From: Pistricoccus aurantiacus
Lineage (GTDB): Bacteria; Pseudomonadota; Gammaproteobacteria; Pseudomonadales; Halomonadaceae
Length of the DNA stretch: 64,000 nucleotides
NCBI RefSeq assembly: GCF_007954585.1
Contig: NZ_CP042382.1
Span: 496,001-560,000, forward strand
Direction: 5' to 3'
Shown here: positions 1 to 8,424 of the stretch, one piece after another
Layout of the letters: every line of letters starts with the position of its first letter
Position numbering within the stretch: the stretch's first letter is position 1
Program-made: the position numbers and the translations under genes
Notes under the pieces: model-generated
The model's database searches: none
What the model saw: only the letters and a program-made list of their open reading frames with translations
What the model was told of the DNA's origin: nothing

Positions 1-13
1 TCAAGACGCGCAT
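1..13 (-). CDS. Start of a leftward gene cut by the window edge
   Basis: An ATG on the - strand at base 13 is preceded by a perfect GGAGG ribosome binding site (complement of 19-23, 5 bases from the ATG) and followed by codons for Met-Arg-Val-Leu before the window ends. A TATAAT-type -10 lies further upstream (complement of 60-65). Nothing can be said about function. The gene is divergent from the FAD oxidoreductase at 147 and shares its intergenic region. Confidence 0.4.
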
Positions 14-56
14 GGTGCCTCCTTGCTGTACCCTGATAGTGGAAAATGATGATCGC

Positions 57-80
57 TATATTATACAAGCATTGTACGAA
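57..80. promoter_or_regulatory. Divergent promoter region with TATACAA/TTGTACG palindrome
   Basis: TATACAA (62-68) and TTGTACG (72-78) form an imperfect inverted repeat with a 3-base spacer. On the - strand the same stretch contains CTTGTATAATAT, in which a TATAAT -10 (complement of 60-65) overlaps a TGTATA half-site. The same string, CTTGTATAATAT, is found at 1623-1634 in front of the MerR-type gene, so both promoters may be read by the same regulator. The half-site spacing differs (N5 between TGTATA and the nearest TACA-type half instead of N12), so this is not a full copy of the box at 1607. Confidence 0.35.
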
Positions 81-146
81 TCGTTTAGTCTAGACGCTAT
101 ATCACCACCGTGCCCGATTCGCTGATCGCCACTCCAAGGTTCGCTC

Positions 147-1172
147 ATGGTTTCATCGTCATCCATTGCCATCATTGGCGCCGGCATTTCCGGCCTGGCC
201 TGTGCCAACGTCTTGAAGAAACGCGGCATAGCCTGCGAGATTTTCGAGAAAAGCCGCGGCCCCGGCGGGCGCCTGGCTAGCCGGCGCCTGGGGGAAGGCA
301 CCGTCGATCTGGGCGCTCAGTACTTTACCGCCCACGATGAGCGCTTTTGCCACGAAGTAACTGCATGGCGAAGCGCCGGTGTCGTGAAGGCCTGGCCTGG
401 CCGACTGGGTATCTGTCAGGGCGAGACGATTCACTATCCAGAGGCGCCACCTTTACGCTACTGCGGCGCACCGCGCATGAGCGCGCTGACTCGCCATCTG
501 GCCCAGGACATGAATGTTCGGGTTGGCTGTCGTATCGAGTCGCTGGAACGCCAGGTCAATGGTTGGTGGCTGATCGACGATAAACGACAGCGTCAAGGTC
601 CTTTTTCCGCGGTTGTGATCAGCGTGCCCACGCCTCAGGCGGTTCCACTTGTCGCGCCTCACGATCCTGCGCTTGCAAGAACCAGCGAAGCCGTTGTCCA
701 GCATCCTACCTGGACCGCCTATGCGGTCTTCGACAAGCCGCTGGACGATAGCCTTGTGGCCGGGGGCGACTGGCAGGGGCTCTTTGTCGAGGAAGGCCCG
801 CTTGACCTGGTAGCGCGCAACAGTACCAAGCCCGGTCGAGAGCCTCGGGAAAGTTTGACGCTGCTGGCCACTCATGCCTGGACCCAGGCTTGTCTGGAAG
901 AGAAACCTTCCCGGGTAGCGGATTGGCTCTATCAAGCCTTCGCAGCAAGATTTACCACTCGGGCGCTGCCGGAGCCTCTTGTCCTGAGCGCCCACCGCTG
1001 GCGCTACGCCAAGCCGTCGGTGTCCACCTCGAAGTCATCCGGAGAGGACACCGCTCAAGATTTCCATCTGACCGATACCGGGCTTGGCCTGTGCGGCGAC
1101 GCCTGGCGCGGCGCTCGGGTGGAAGACGCCTGGCTTTCCGGCCATCACCTGGGTTTGGCATTGGCCTCTTAA
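147..1172 (+). CDS. FAD-dependent amine-oxidase/renalase-like oxidoreductase
   Basis: 341 aa, probably cytosolic. The N-terminus carries the dinucleotide-binding fold IIGAGISGLACA (about 9-20), the acidic end of the second beta strand (EIFEKSRGPGGRLASRR) and the DLGAQYFTAHDERF segment typical of renalase-like flavoproteins. The C-terminal GLCGDAWRGARVEDAW motif is the second FAD contact. The substrate is unknown. It precedes a CbiX-like gene (18 bp gap), a MerR-type regulator and a photolyase; from memory, a similar oxidoreductase lies near the photolyase and MerR genes in pseudomonads, which suggests a role in the same light or oxidative response (inference). The ATG at 147 is preceded by only a weak ribosome binding site. 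Confidence 0.8.
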   Translation: MVSSSSIAIIGAGISGLACANVLKKRGIACEIFEKSRGPGGRLASRRLGEGTVDLGAQYFTAHDERFCHEVTAWRSAGVVKAWPGRLGICQGETIHYPEAPPLRYCGAPRMSALTRHLAQDMNVRVGCRIESLERQVNGWWLIDDKRQRQGPFSAVVISVPTPQAVPLVAPHDPALARTSEAVVQHPTWTAYAVFDKPLDDSLVAGGDWQGLFVEEGPLDLVARNSTKPGREPRESLTLLATHAWTQACLEEKPSRVADWLYQAFAARFTTRALPEPLVLSAHRWRYAKPSVSTSKSSGEDTAQDFHLTDTGLGLCGDAWRGARVEDAWLSGHHLGLALAS

Positions 1173-1190
1173 CCCTGAAGGAGTTCAAGT

Positions 1191-1580
1191 ATGTCTCATG
1201 CGCTGATCCTGCTCGCTCACGGTTCCCGCGATCCGCGTTGGCGGGCGCCCTTCGAGGAGTTGACCGCAACCCTTGCGGCCCGCAGCGCCACGCCGCTGCG
1301 GCTGGCGTTCATGGAGTTGAGCGAGCCCTCACTGGAATCCACCGCGGCGGAACTCGAAAATGCCGGGGTGACCCAGGCGGATGTACTGCCTTTGTTCTTC
1401 GCCGCGGGCCGTCATTTGAGAGAAGACGTTCCTGGCCAGCTCGAGGCGCTACGTCAAGCTAACCCCGGCATTCGTCTCGATCTACTGGCCCCGGTGGGCG
1501 ACCACCCCGCCTTCGTGGATGCCTTGGCGAGCATCATCGAAGCCCAGGCGGCGACAAATAAGGGCGAAAATGCCTCTTGA
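1191..1580 (+). CDS. CbiX/SirB-like single-domain chelatase
   Basis: 129 aa, the size of the short class of CbiX/sirohydrochlorin chelatase proteins (one domain rather than two). LLAHGSRDPRW at 7-17 holds the conserved metal-site His10, and GRHLREDVP at 73-81 supplies the second histidine (His75). Members insert cobalt, iron or nickel into sirohydrochlorin, or act as related metal-binding proteins; which metal is used here cannot be read from the sequence. A good ribosome binding site (AAGGAG, about 1178-1183) precedes the ATG. The gene sits between the FAD oxidoreductase and a MerR regulator of a family that originally used vitamin B12 as light sensor. Confidence 0.75.
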   Translation: MSHALILLAHGSRDPRWRAPFEELTATLAARSATPLRLAFMELSEPSLESTAAELENAGVTQADVLPLFFAAGRHLREDVPGQLEALRQANPGIRLDLLAPVGDHPAFVDALASIIEAQAATNKGENAS

Positions 1581-1606
1581 TCGACGAATCGATACCCGGA
1601 GTTATT

Positions 1607-1632
1607 TATACAACCGGTTTGCCTTGTATAAT
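1607..1632. promoter_or_regulatory. LitR-type palindromic operator overlapping a -10 box
   Basis: TATACA (1607-1612), 12 bases, TGTATA (1625-1630). This fits T(G/A)TACA-N12-TGTA(C/T)A, the box I recall for class II LitR (PplR) regulators of Pseudomonas putida. The right half overlaps TATAAT at 1627-1632, a likely -10 for the MerR-type gene at 1744. There is no good -35 at normal spacing, which suits a regulator-dependent promoter. Autoregulation is an inference. Confidence 0.6.
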
Positions 1633-1743
1633 ATTTTGCACCATCCTTTGTAACGGTGATCGAGGGTATCCACCTGATGGTTAATCGGCTTAACCAAGGT
1701 ATTCCCGATATGAGCATCAAATACTTATACGAGGCAGGCTAAC

Positions 1744-2658
1744 GTGAGCACCCAGGCGATTCATCCCGGCGATGCAGCGCTTTACCCCATTCGTGAAGTT
1801 TCACGGCTGACCGGGGTGAATTCGGTAACGCTGCGCGCTTGGGAGCGTCGTTACGGGTTGATTCGTCCCCAGCGAACGCCCAAGGGGCATCGCCTTTACG
1901 CCCAAGACGATATCGAACGCATCGAGCAGATTCTGCAGTGGCTGGGTCGCGGCGTCCCGGTCAGCCAGGTGCGCGAACTGCTCGAACAGCCTAAACCCGA
2001 AGCGCCCTCCACTCCCATCAGCAACGACTGGAGCGTGCAGAGACAGCAATGGATCACCGCCATCGAAGCGCTGGATCTTCAGCGTCTGGACGAGCTCTAC
2101 AACCAGAGCATGGCGCTTTACCCTCTGCCGGTGTGCATGAACGAACTGTTCAAGCCGATCGTGGAAACCTTCGAGGAATGCTGGCGAGACCAGATCGGCG
2201 CGGCACTTCAGCGTCATAGCTTGGAATCTTTCCTGCGCACTCGGGTAGGCATCCGGCTCTATCACGGCAATCTGCTCAATAAAGGGCCACACCTGATCAT
2301 CATTCGTCTGCCGGGGTCTCATGGCATGCTGTGGGAGTTATTGATCGCCTTGGCCGCGGTGCACGAAGGCTTTCGCGTGCGCCTGTTCGATGCCTCCCTG
2401 CCCCTGAGCGACATGCCGTTGGCGGTGCAGCGGCTCAAGGCCTCGGCGCTGCTCCTCTGCAGCAGTCAGGCGGAGCGCAGCGACCTTATCCGTCGACAGC
2501 TGCCCCGTCTGGCGGAGCAGCTCGACGTTCCCCTGGTGCTGTGCGGGCCGGTAGCGCGCATTCGCCAGGCCGATCTGGCGGACGGCCCGGTGGAAGTACT
2601 GGGAGACGATCCGATGCAGGCGCTACAGCGACTGACTTCCCTATTAAAAAATCAGTAG
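1744..2658 (+). CDS. MerR-family regulator, LitR/CarH-like (probably class II)
   Basis: 304 aa from a GTG start with GAGG upstream. Residues 14-80 are a MerR winged helix: YPIREVSRLTGVNSVTLRAW and the RYGLIRPQRTPKGHRLY wing. Residues about 100-180 resemble the helical bundle, and 185-300 the B12-binding fold, of CarH/LitR photoreceptors. The cobalamin His-loop (usually GExHxxG) is altered to PGSHGMLWE at 190-198, so direct B12 sensing is doubtful. That resembles class II LitR proteins, which lack B12 and depend on a partner light sensor (established for P. putida PplR, from memory). A palindrome of the matching type lies in its promoter and the photolyase follows 60 bp downstream, so it probably represses a light-induced regulon. 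Confidence 0.75.
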   Translation: MSTQAIHPGDAALYPIREVSRLTGVNSVTLRAWERRYGLIRPQRTPKGHRLYAQDDIERIEQILQWLGRGVPVSQVRELLEQPKPEAPSTPISNDWSVQRQQWITAIEALDLQRLDELYNQSMALYPLPVCMNELFKPIVETFEECWRDQIGAALQRHSLESFLRTRVGIRLYHGNLLNKGPHLIIIRLPGSHGMLWELLIALAAVHEGFRVRLFDASLPLSDMPLAVQRLKASALLLCSSQAERSDLIRRQLPRLAEQLDVPLVLCGPVARIRQADLADGPVEVLGDDPMQALQRLTSLLKNQ

Positions 2659-2718
2659 AAGGATCACGACCAGGATTCCTCAAGGAAATTTTCTTCTCCT
2701 CGTTAGCAAGGAACGCCG

Positions 2719-4161
2719 ATGACTCGAAAAGACAACGTGTCCGAGCGCGCCATACAACTGGTATGGTTTCGAAGCGATCTACGTACCCTGGACAATACCG
2801 CCCTGAGCGAGGCCGCCGCGCGTGGACCGGTGATCGGTATCTTCCTGCGTTGTCTTTCTCAATGGCAGGATCACGGCCACGGGGCCAACAAGCTGGACTT
2901 TCTGCAGCGTGGCGTGCATGTCCTGCGCAATGAACTCGAAGGCTATCGCATCCCACTGCTGCACCGGGACATCGACCGTTTCGAGGCGGCGCCAGAGGCT
3001 CTTCTCGAGATCGCCGAGCAGACCAGCGCCGAAGGGCTGCACTTCAACCAGGAATATCCGCTGAACGAGCGCCGCCGAGACGAGGCAGTGGCCAAGAAGC
3101 TTCGGGAGGCGGGTTTTCAGGTTCACGCTCACCGCGACGCTGTGGCGTTCGCGCCTGGCGAGCTGCTGACCAAGGACGATGACTACTATAAGGTCTTCAC
3201 GCCGTTTTCCAAGGCCTGGCATCGCCGGCTCGACAGCGATCGTCTGGCGCTCAAGGGCGAACCCGTCGCCCAGCCGGCAACCGGCGTCGATTCGGATCCG
3301 ATTCCCGCGCTACCGGAGCTGGAGGATGCGCCGGTGGACGGCCGCCTATGGCCTGCGGGCCAGAACGCCGCCGCGGATCGACTGCAGCGGTTCCTGCGCT
3401 ACCGGGCCCACCACTACAATCAACAGCGGGACTTTCCCGAATGCCGAGGCACCAGCGAACTGTCCCCCTATTTGGCGCTGGGCATGATTTCCTGGCGCCA
3501 GTGCCTGCAAGCGGTAATGAGTGAAAACGACAGTCACCTGGCGGATGGCGATCAGGGGCTGACCGCCTGGGTCAACGAATTGATCTGGCGAGAATTCTAT
3601 CAACATATCGCCGTCGGTTTTCCTCGGGTATGCCGTTATCGCCCCTTCCAGGAAGACACCGAAGCGCTGAAATGGCGCGACGACGATCAAGGCTTCGCCG
3701 CCTGGTGCGAGGGCCGCACCGGCTATCCCATCGTCGATGCGGGCATGCGCCAACTGGTCAGCCAAGGCTGGATGCACAACCGCCTGCGCATGGTCACCGC
3801 CATGTTTCTGTCCAAGCATCTGCTGATCGACTGGCGGCGCGGGGAAGCGTTCTTCCTGCGCCATCTGGTGGACGGCGAATTCTGCTCCAACAACGGCGGC
3901 TGGCAGTGGGCGGCATCCACCGGCACCGACGCCGCGCCCTATTTTCGTCTTTTCAATCCCACCACTCAGGCGCAGCGCTTCGACCCTCAGGGCGAGTTCA
4001 TCGCCGAGCAGCTTCCGGCGCTGGCGGAGCTGTCGGCCAAGCAGCGCCACGCCCCACCGAAGGATGTCTTGGAGAATCTCGACTACCCGCCTCCCATCGT
4101 CGATCACAAGGCGGCTCAACAGCGCGCCCTTGACGCCTTCAAGCAGTTGAAAAACCCGTAA
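2719..4161 (+). CDS. phrB: Class I CPD photolyase
   Basis: 480 aa, usual length for class I photolyases. It repairs cyclobutane pyrimidine dimers using blue light, with FADH- as catalyst and an antenna chromophore. Visible are the N-terminal Rossmann antenna domain (LVWFRSDLRTLDNTAL), the FAD cavity segments GTSELSPYLALGMISWRQC and WVNELIWREFYQHI, GYPIVDAGMRQL, GWMHNRLRMVTAMFLSKHLL, and the C-terminal SNNGGWQWAASTGTDAAPYF, where the electron-transfer tryptophans lie. The ATG follows AAGGAA. It is probably co-transcribed with the MerR gene upstream, so its expression should follow that regulator's light-dependent promoter (inference). Confidence 0.95.
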   Translation: MTRKDNVSERAIQLVWFRSDLRTLDNTALSEAAARGPVIGIFLRCLSQWQDHGHGANKLDFLQRGVHVLRNELEGYRIPLLHRDIDRFEAAPEALLEIAEQTSAEGLHFNQEYPLNERRRDEAVAKKLREAGFQVHAHRDAVAFAPGELLTKDDDYYKVFTPFSKAWHRRLDSDRLALKGEPVAQPATGVDSDPIPALPELEDAPVDGRLWPAGQNAAADRLQRFLRYRAHHYNQQRDFPECRGTSELSPYLALGMISWRQCLQAVMSENDSHLADGDQGLTAWVNELIWREFYQHIAVGFPRVCRYRPFQEDTEALKWRDDDQGFAAWCEGRTGYPIVDAGMRQLVSQGWMHNRLRMVTAMFLSKHLLIDWRRGEAFFLRHLVDGEFCSNNGGWQWAASTGTDAAPYFRLFNPTTQAQRFDPQGEFIAEQLPALAELSAKQRHAPPKDVLENLDYPPPIVDHKAAQQRALDAFKQLKNP

Positions 4162-4187
4162 CCCCTAGTCCGGCGTTCGCCCCTGAC

Positions 4188-4216
4188 GTGCAATCATGAA
4201 GCACTGCCAGTAGAAT
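4188..4216 (+). promoter_or_regulatory. Possible fabA promoter
   Basis: GTGCAA (4188-4193), 17 bases, TAGAAT (4211-4216), upstream of the fabA GTG at 4270. The -10 is good and the -35 weak (3 of 6). I see no clear FabR- or FadR-like palindrome in the 108-bp gap. Confidence 0.35.
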
Positions 4217-4269
4217 GCAGGGAGTCGCGCTTTGCGATTTATCCTTACCCTGACACTTGGAACGACTCA

Positions 4270-4785
4270 GTGACCAAGCAACATTCCTTCAGCCGCGACG
4301 AGCTACTGGCCTGCAGCCAAGGCGAGCTGTTCGGCCCTGGCAATGCCCAGCTTCCCGCACCCAACATGCTGATGCTCGACCGCATTACCCGGATCAGCGA
4401 AACGGGGGGTGAACACGACAAGGGCGAACTGATCGCCGAGCTGGATATCCATCCCGACCTGTGGTTCTTCGGCTGCCATTTTCCCGGCGATCCGGTCATG
4501 CCCGGTTGCCTGGGCCTGGATGCCATGTGGCAGCTGGTGGGATTCTATCTCGGTTGGCTAGGGCATCCCGGACGTGGGCGCGCCCTGGGTTGTGGAGAGG
4601 TCAAGTTTTCCGGCCAGATTCTGCCCGATGCTCGCAAGGTCACCTATCGTATCAATATCAAACGCGTGATTACTCGGCGGTTGATCCTCGGAATTGCCGA
4701 CGGCACCTTGCTGGTCGACGATCGCGCCATCTATCAGGCCAACGATCTGCGCGTCGGCCTGTTCACCTCCACCGCGAATTTCTGA
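4270..4785 (+). CDS. fabA: 3-hydroxydecanoyl-ACP dehydratase/isomerase
   Basis: 171 aa (E. coli 172), cytosolic. It dehydrates 3-hydroxydecanoyl-ACP and isomerises trans-2- to cis-3-decenoyl-ACP, the branch point to unsaturated fatty acids. The hot-dog fold sequence is nearly canonical: catalytic His70 in [15 protein letters not shown] and Asp84 in [16 protein letters not shown]. The start is GTG, chosen because the following residues align with the family N-terminus. fabB begins 13 bp after the stop, so the pair forms one operon. Confidence 0.97.
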   Translation: MTKQHSFSRDELLACSQGELFGPGNAQLPAPNMLMLDRITRISETGGEHDKGELIAELDIHPDLWFFGCHFPGDPVMPGCLGLDAMWQLVGFYLGWLGHPGRGRALGCGEVKFSGQILPDARKVTYRINIKRVITRRLILGIADGTLLVDDRAIYQANDLRVGLFTSTANF

Positions 4786-4798
4786 TCAGGAGGCTTCC

Positions 4799-6016
4799 AT
4801 GCGACGAGTGGTAGTCACCGGACTCGGCGTTGTGTCCTGCATAGGTAACGACCAGCGTCAGGTCCTCGAAGCGCTGAAAACCGGACGCTCGGGTATTCGC
4901 TTCAAGGAAGAATATGCCCAACGCGGATTTCGTAGCCATGTGGCCGGCGTGGTCGACATCGATCTCGATGCACTGATCGATCGCAAGCAACGTCGCTTCA
5001 TGGGCGACGCCGCTGCCTATGCCTATGTTTCCATGGCCCAGGCCATCGAGGATGCAGGGCTGACGCCGGAGCAGGTTTCCAGCGAACGCACCGGCCTGAT
5101 CGCCGGTTCCGGCGGCGCTTCCAGCGCCAATCAGGTCGAGGCAGCGGATGTGCTGCGTGAAAAGGGGCTGCGTCGCGTTGGCCCCTATCGCGTCACCCGC
5201 ACCATGGGCAGCACGGTCTCCGCCTGTCTGGCCACGCCGTTCAAGATCAAGGGGGTCAACTACTCGATCTCCTCCGCCTGTGCCACCTCGGTGCACTGCA
5301 TCGGCAATGCTCTGGAGCAGATCCAGATGGGCAAGCAGGACGTGGTCTTCGCAGGCGGCGGCGAGGAAGAGCATTGGACGCTTTCCTGCCTGTTCGACGC
5401 CATGGGTGCTCTTTCCACCGGCTACAACGATACCCCGGAGAAGGCCTCTCGCCCTTATGACAAGGCCAGGGACGGTTTCGTGATCGCCGGCGGTGGCGGC
5501 ATGCTGGTGCTCGAGGAGCTGGAGCACGCCGAGGCCCGCGGCGCGAGGATCTACGCGGAGATTGTGGGCTACGGCGCCACCTCGGACGGCTACGACATGG
5601 TCGCACCCTCCGGCGAAGGCGCCATACGCTGCATGCGTCAGGCCATGGCGAATGTCGAGGGCAATATCGACTACATCAACACCCACGGTACTTCGACGCC
5701 GGTGGGGGACATGTCGGAGTTGCGGGCGATTCGCGAAGTCTTCGGCGATCAGGCGCCGGCAATGAGTTCCACCAAGTCGTTGACCGGCCACTCCTTGGGC
5801 GCTACCGGCGTTCAGGAAGCCATCTATTCGCTGCTGATGATGGAAAACGATTTCATTGCCGCTTCGGCGAATATCGACGAACTTGACGAGCAGGCCCAAG
5901 GATTCGATATCGTTCAGGAGCGCCGCGATGGCGTCAAGCTCGAACGAATTCTGTCCAACAGCTTCGGTTTCGGCGGTACCAATGCCTGCCTGGTGCTGGA
6001 GAAGCCTCGCGACTGA
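4799..6016 (+). CDS. fabB: 3-oxoacyl-ACP synthase I
   Basis: 405 aa (E. coli 406). It elongates cis-3-decenoyl-ACP and other acyl-ACPs with malonyl-ACP. Catalytic Cys161 lies in [18 protein letters not shown], His296 in [12 protein letters not shown], His331 in [10 protein letters not shown] and Lys326 just before; the C-terminus [13 protein letters not shown] is typical. The open frame continues upstream to 4694, but that part is antiparallel to nothing conserved and overlaps fabA in another frame. The ATG at 4799 has CAGGAGG (4787-4793) at ideal spacing and gives the family start [10 protein letters not shown]. Confidence 0.97.
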   Translation: MRRVVVTGLGVVSCIGNDQRQVLEALKTGRSGIRFKEEYAQRGFRSHVAGVVDIDLDALIDRKQRRFMGDAAAYAYVSMAQAIEDAGLTPEQVSSERTGLIAGSGGASSANQVEAADVLREKGLRRVGPYRVTRTMGSTVSACLATPFKIKGVNYSISSACATSVHCIGNALEQIQMGKQDVVFAGGGEEEHWTLSCLFDAMGALSTGYNDTPEKASRPYDKARDGFVIAGGGGMLVLEELEHAEARGARIYAEIVGYGATSDGYDMVAPSGEGAIRCMRQAMANVEGNIDYINTHGTSTPVGDMSELRAIREVFGDQAPAMSSTKSLTGHSLGATGVQEAIYSLLMMENDFIAASANIDELDEQAQGFDIVQERRDGVKLERILSNSFGFGGTNACLVLEKPRD

Positions 6017-6041
6017 ATCGCTCTCTTGATGCCCACACTTC

Positions 6042-6063
6042 AACGGCGCCGAACGGCGCCGTT
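6042..6063. terminator. Terminator hairpin after fabB
   Basis: AACGGCGCC, loop GAAC, GGCGCCGTT: a perfect 9-bp GC-rich stem followed on the + strand by ATTCTAT. It separates fabB from the convergent acyltransferase gene whose stop is at 6067, so it may serve both directions. Confidence 0.75.
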
Positions 6064-6066
6064 ATT

Positions 6067-6843
6067 CTATCCTTGGTGTCTTGGGTTTTCTGTGGTGTGT
6101 TTCTCGGTGGATGGTAGTGAGACGGGCCTTGGCACCTCGGAAATTTCCACCAGCCGCGCTTCAATCCAGTTCTCCACTTCTATCAGCACGTCTTCCGGCG
6201 TTCGCCCTTGGGTGGCGATAGGTTCACCGACGATCAACGACAAGGTGCCGGGATTCTTGACCCAATGGCGACCGGGCCAGCGCTCGCCGGCATTATGCGC
6301 CACCGGCAGCACCGGCATTCCTGCCCGGCAGGCAATGACCGCGCCGCTCTTGTTGTAACGTCGCCGCTCGCCAGGGAGAACCCGCGTACCTTCGGGAAAG
6401 ATCAGCACCGAAAGCCCTTCCTCCAGGCGCGTCTTGCCTTGGGTCAGCACCTGTCTCATTGCTCGAGCAGGCTTGGAGCGGTCCAGTGCGATGGGGTGCA
6501 GCAGGCGCAATGCCCAGCCAAAGATGGGCAGGTTCAGCAATTCTCGCTTGAGTACCGTGCAGACCGGCGGTTTGAGCAGCTGCAGATAGACAGTTTCCCA
6601 TTCGCTCTGATGATTGGCGAGTATGACACAGGGGCCGTCGGGCAGATGCTGCTTGCCGCGAATATCGTAACGCACCCCACAGCACAGCCGAAACCAGGCG
6701 ATGACGAAATGGTTGTAGAGATTGAGCAGGCGATAACGGGAGCGCAGCGGCAGCAACGGCGTTACCGGCAGGAAGAGTACGCCGCATACCAGCATGGCCA
6801 GAAAATACCCTAGATAGAACAGCAGGCTGCGCAGCGTATTCAT
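6067..6843 (-). CDS. plsC: Lysophosphatidic acid acyltransferase family protein
   Basis: 258 aa from ATG at 6843; a TTG 33 bases upstream would add 11 residues. It probably acylates 1-acyl-glycerol-3-phosphate to phosphatidic acid at the inner membrane. One or two hydrophobic N-terminal segments (1-30) anchor it. The acyltransferase motif I reads NHQSEWE (77-83), with Glu replacing the usual Asp of NHx4D, a variant seen in a PlsC-like subgroup of pseudomonads. Motif III FPEGTRVLPGE (149-159) and the later GMPVLPVAHN segment are intact. Its location next to fabAB is suggestive but it is on the other strand. Confidence 0.85.
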   Translation of the reverse strand: MNTLRSLLFYLGYFLAMLVCGVLFLPVTPLLPLRSRYRLLNLYNHFVIAWFRLCCGVRYDIRGKQHLPDGPCVILANHQSEWETVYLQLLKPPVCTVLKRELLNLPIFGWALRLLHPIALDRSKPARAMRQVLTQGKTRLEEGLSVLIFPEGTRVLPGERRRYNKSGAVIACRAGMPVLPVAHNAGERWPGRHWVKNPGTLSLIVGEPIATQGRTPEDVLIEVENWIEARLVEISEVPRPVSLPSTEKHTTENPRHQG

Positions 6844-6882
6844 GATAAAGGCAGGTTGAGAGTGTTCACGACGCAAGGTATT

Positions 6883-7752
6883 TCATGCGGTCTCCCCGGT
6901 TCTGGCCAGGCACCAGGCGTCCAGCATGCGCTCCATCTCGAGCTGCCAGGGTTTTTGATGCACGCCGAAGGTATCGTGCACCCGGCGGCAGTTGAGGGCG
7001 CGGCGCAAGGGTTGATCGTGATGGTGGCTGAGTGCCTTGAGCGGTCCCAGCTCCACCTGCTTGCCCATTCCTTCTAGACGGGTCGCCAGCTGAGTCCGCA
7101 CCATGGAGGCAAAGGTATAGGCGCTGACCGGCTCGGTACCGGCAAGATGATAGGCACCCCAGGCATCGGCACGACACTGCTGCTGTTGCAACATGCCTAT
7201 CAGCGCCATGGCCGCCGCATCCGCGGAGGTGGGGCACAGGATGACATCCCTTTCCGCGGGCACCTCCCGGCCGGCCATCAGGTCATCGAGCAGTTCGTTC
7301 AGCCAGCCGTGAGTGCCTTCCAGGGCGAACAGCGGCCCCAGGCGCACGATCAGGTAGCGCGAACATTGCTCGCGAATACGATCGCCCACCCTTACCAGAC
7401 GCTGCAGGCTTTCGTCACGGGGTGAGGGGATCACATCCTCATTGATGGGCTCGATCGAGCCGTCCTCGTAAAGCTGATCGGAAACGCACCAGACCATCGG
7501 CACCTGGGTTGCCATGCACGCCTCCAGGCACTGATCGACGGCTTGAGCGTGGGCGATCACCACCGCGGGTTCGGCGTTGGCCGGCTGGGACAAAGGTGGA
7601 ATGATCACCGCATCCGGGCGCACCGCTGCCAGGTGGTTCGTCTCCACCGTCAGCGCATCCTCGATCAGCAGTTCCGTATCCGCCCGCCGGCTCGCCTCGC
7701 GCATCAGCGCAAGACTCAGACAGTGCCCCGCATCCAGTATCAGCAGTTTCAC
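6883..7752 (-). CDS. RmlD-like nucleotide-sugar reductase family protein, degenerate
   Basis: 289 aa. The overall pattern (an N-terminal alpha/beta segment MKLLILDAG, VWCVSDQLYEDGS, LIVRLGPLFA, GAYHLAGTEPVSAYTFASMV) matches the extended SDR family of dTDP-4-dehydrorhamnose reductases. The glycine-rich cofactor loop is DAGHCLSLAL instead of GxxGxxG, and I see no clear YxxxK catalytic pair. It may therefore bind a sugar nucleotide without NADP, or do something else. It ends 40 bp upstream of the acyltransferase start and begins 22 bp after the ssb stop, so it may ride on the ssb transcript. No pathway is evident. Confidence 0.55.
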   Translation of the reverse strand: MKLLILDAGHCLSLALMREASRRADTELLIEDALTVETNHLAAVRPDAVIIPPLSQPANAEPAVVIAHAQAVDQCLEACMATQVPMVWCVSDQLYEDGSIEPINEDVIPSPRDESLQRLVRVGDRIREQCSRYLIVRLGPLFALEGTHGWLNELLDDLMAGREVPAERDVILCPTSADAAAMALIGMLQQQQCRADAWGAYHLAGTEPVSAYTFASMVRTQLATRLEGMGKQVELGPLKALSHHHDQPLRRALNCRRVHDTFGVHQKPWQLEMERMLDAWCLARTGETA

Positions 7753-7774
7753 GATGCGTCCTCAACGGCGGTTC

Positions 7775-8320
7775 TCAGAACGGAATCTCATCGTCGAAGT
7801 CGTCGAAGCTCCCGGGATTGGGCGCACCGTAATTGTTGTTCTGCTGGTTGTTACCCTGCTGAGGATTGCCGCCCTGCTGGCCCTGGCCTTGCGATGACTG
7901 GGTGGAACGTTGCCCGCCGCCTTGAGACGCATTGGCATACCCGCCCTGCTGAGCGCCTTGCGCGTAATCCGCTCCCTGGCCGCCCCGGCTATCGAGCATC
8001 TGCATATCGTTGGCGACGATCTCGGTGCTGTAGCGATCCTGGCCGTCCTGGCCCTGCCATTTACGGGTCTGGATCCGGCCTTCGATATACACCTTGGAAC
8101 CCTTGCGCAGATACTGCTGTGCGATCTCCGCAAGCTTGTTGAACATCACCACCCGGTGCCATTCGGTGCGTTCCTGGCGCTGGCCGCTCTGCTTGTCGGT
8201 CCAGCTATCACTGGTGGCGAGATTGAGATTGGTCACCGCCGAGCCGGACTGGGTATAGCGAACATCGGGATCCTGACCCAGGTTACCGATGAGAATGACC
8301 TTGTTGATACCACGGGCCAT
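7775..8320 (-). CDS. ssb: Single-stranded DNA-binding protein
   Basis: 181 aa (E. coli 178). It coats ssDNA in replication, repair and recombination and recruits partners. The N-terminal OB fold is canonical ([53 protein letters not shown], through about residue 110), followed by a Gly/Gln/Asn-rich linker and the acidic partner-docking tail DDFDDEIPF. It lies near uvrA, separated by an MFS gene, as in pseudomonads. No SOS box is seen in front of it. Confidence 0.97.
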   Translation of the reverse strand: MARGINKVILIGNLGQDPDVRYTQSGSAVTNLNLATSDSWTDKQSGQRQERTEWHRVVMFNKLAEIAQQYLRKGSKVYIEGRIQTRKWQGQDGQDRYSTEIVANDMQMLDSRGGQGADYAQGAQQGGYANASQGGGQRSTQSSQGQGQQGGNPQQGNNQQNNNYGAPNPGSFDDFDDEIPF

Positions 8321-8424
8321 ATTTGACTCCTCATGAAGGGGTAGCTAGCGTGGCGTGTCCGCTTCATGCGACCCGGCCGGCCCGGCTACCCGATAAATAT
8401 TCGTTGTTCAACGCATGGCGCGAA

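Noticed and set aside
62-78. Full LitR box before the FAD oxidoreductase
   Set aside because: The half-sites do not have the N12 spacing; kept only as a related palindrome.
4763-6043. 426-codon open frame on the - strand
   Set aside because: Antisense to fabB; no family resemblance.
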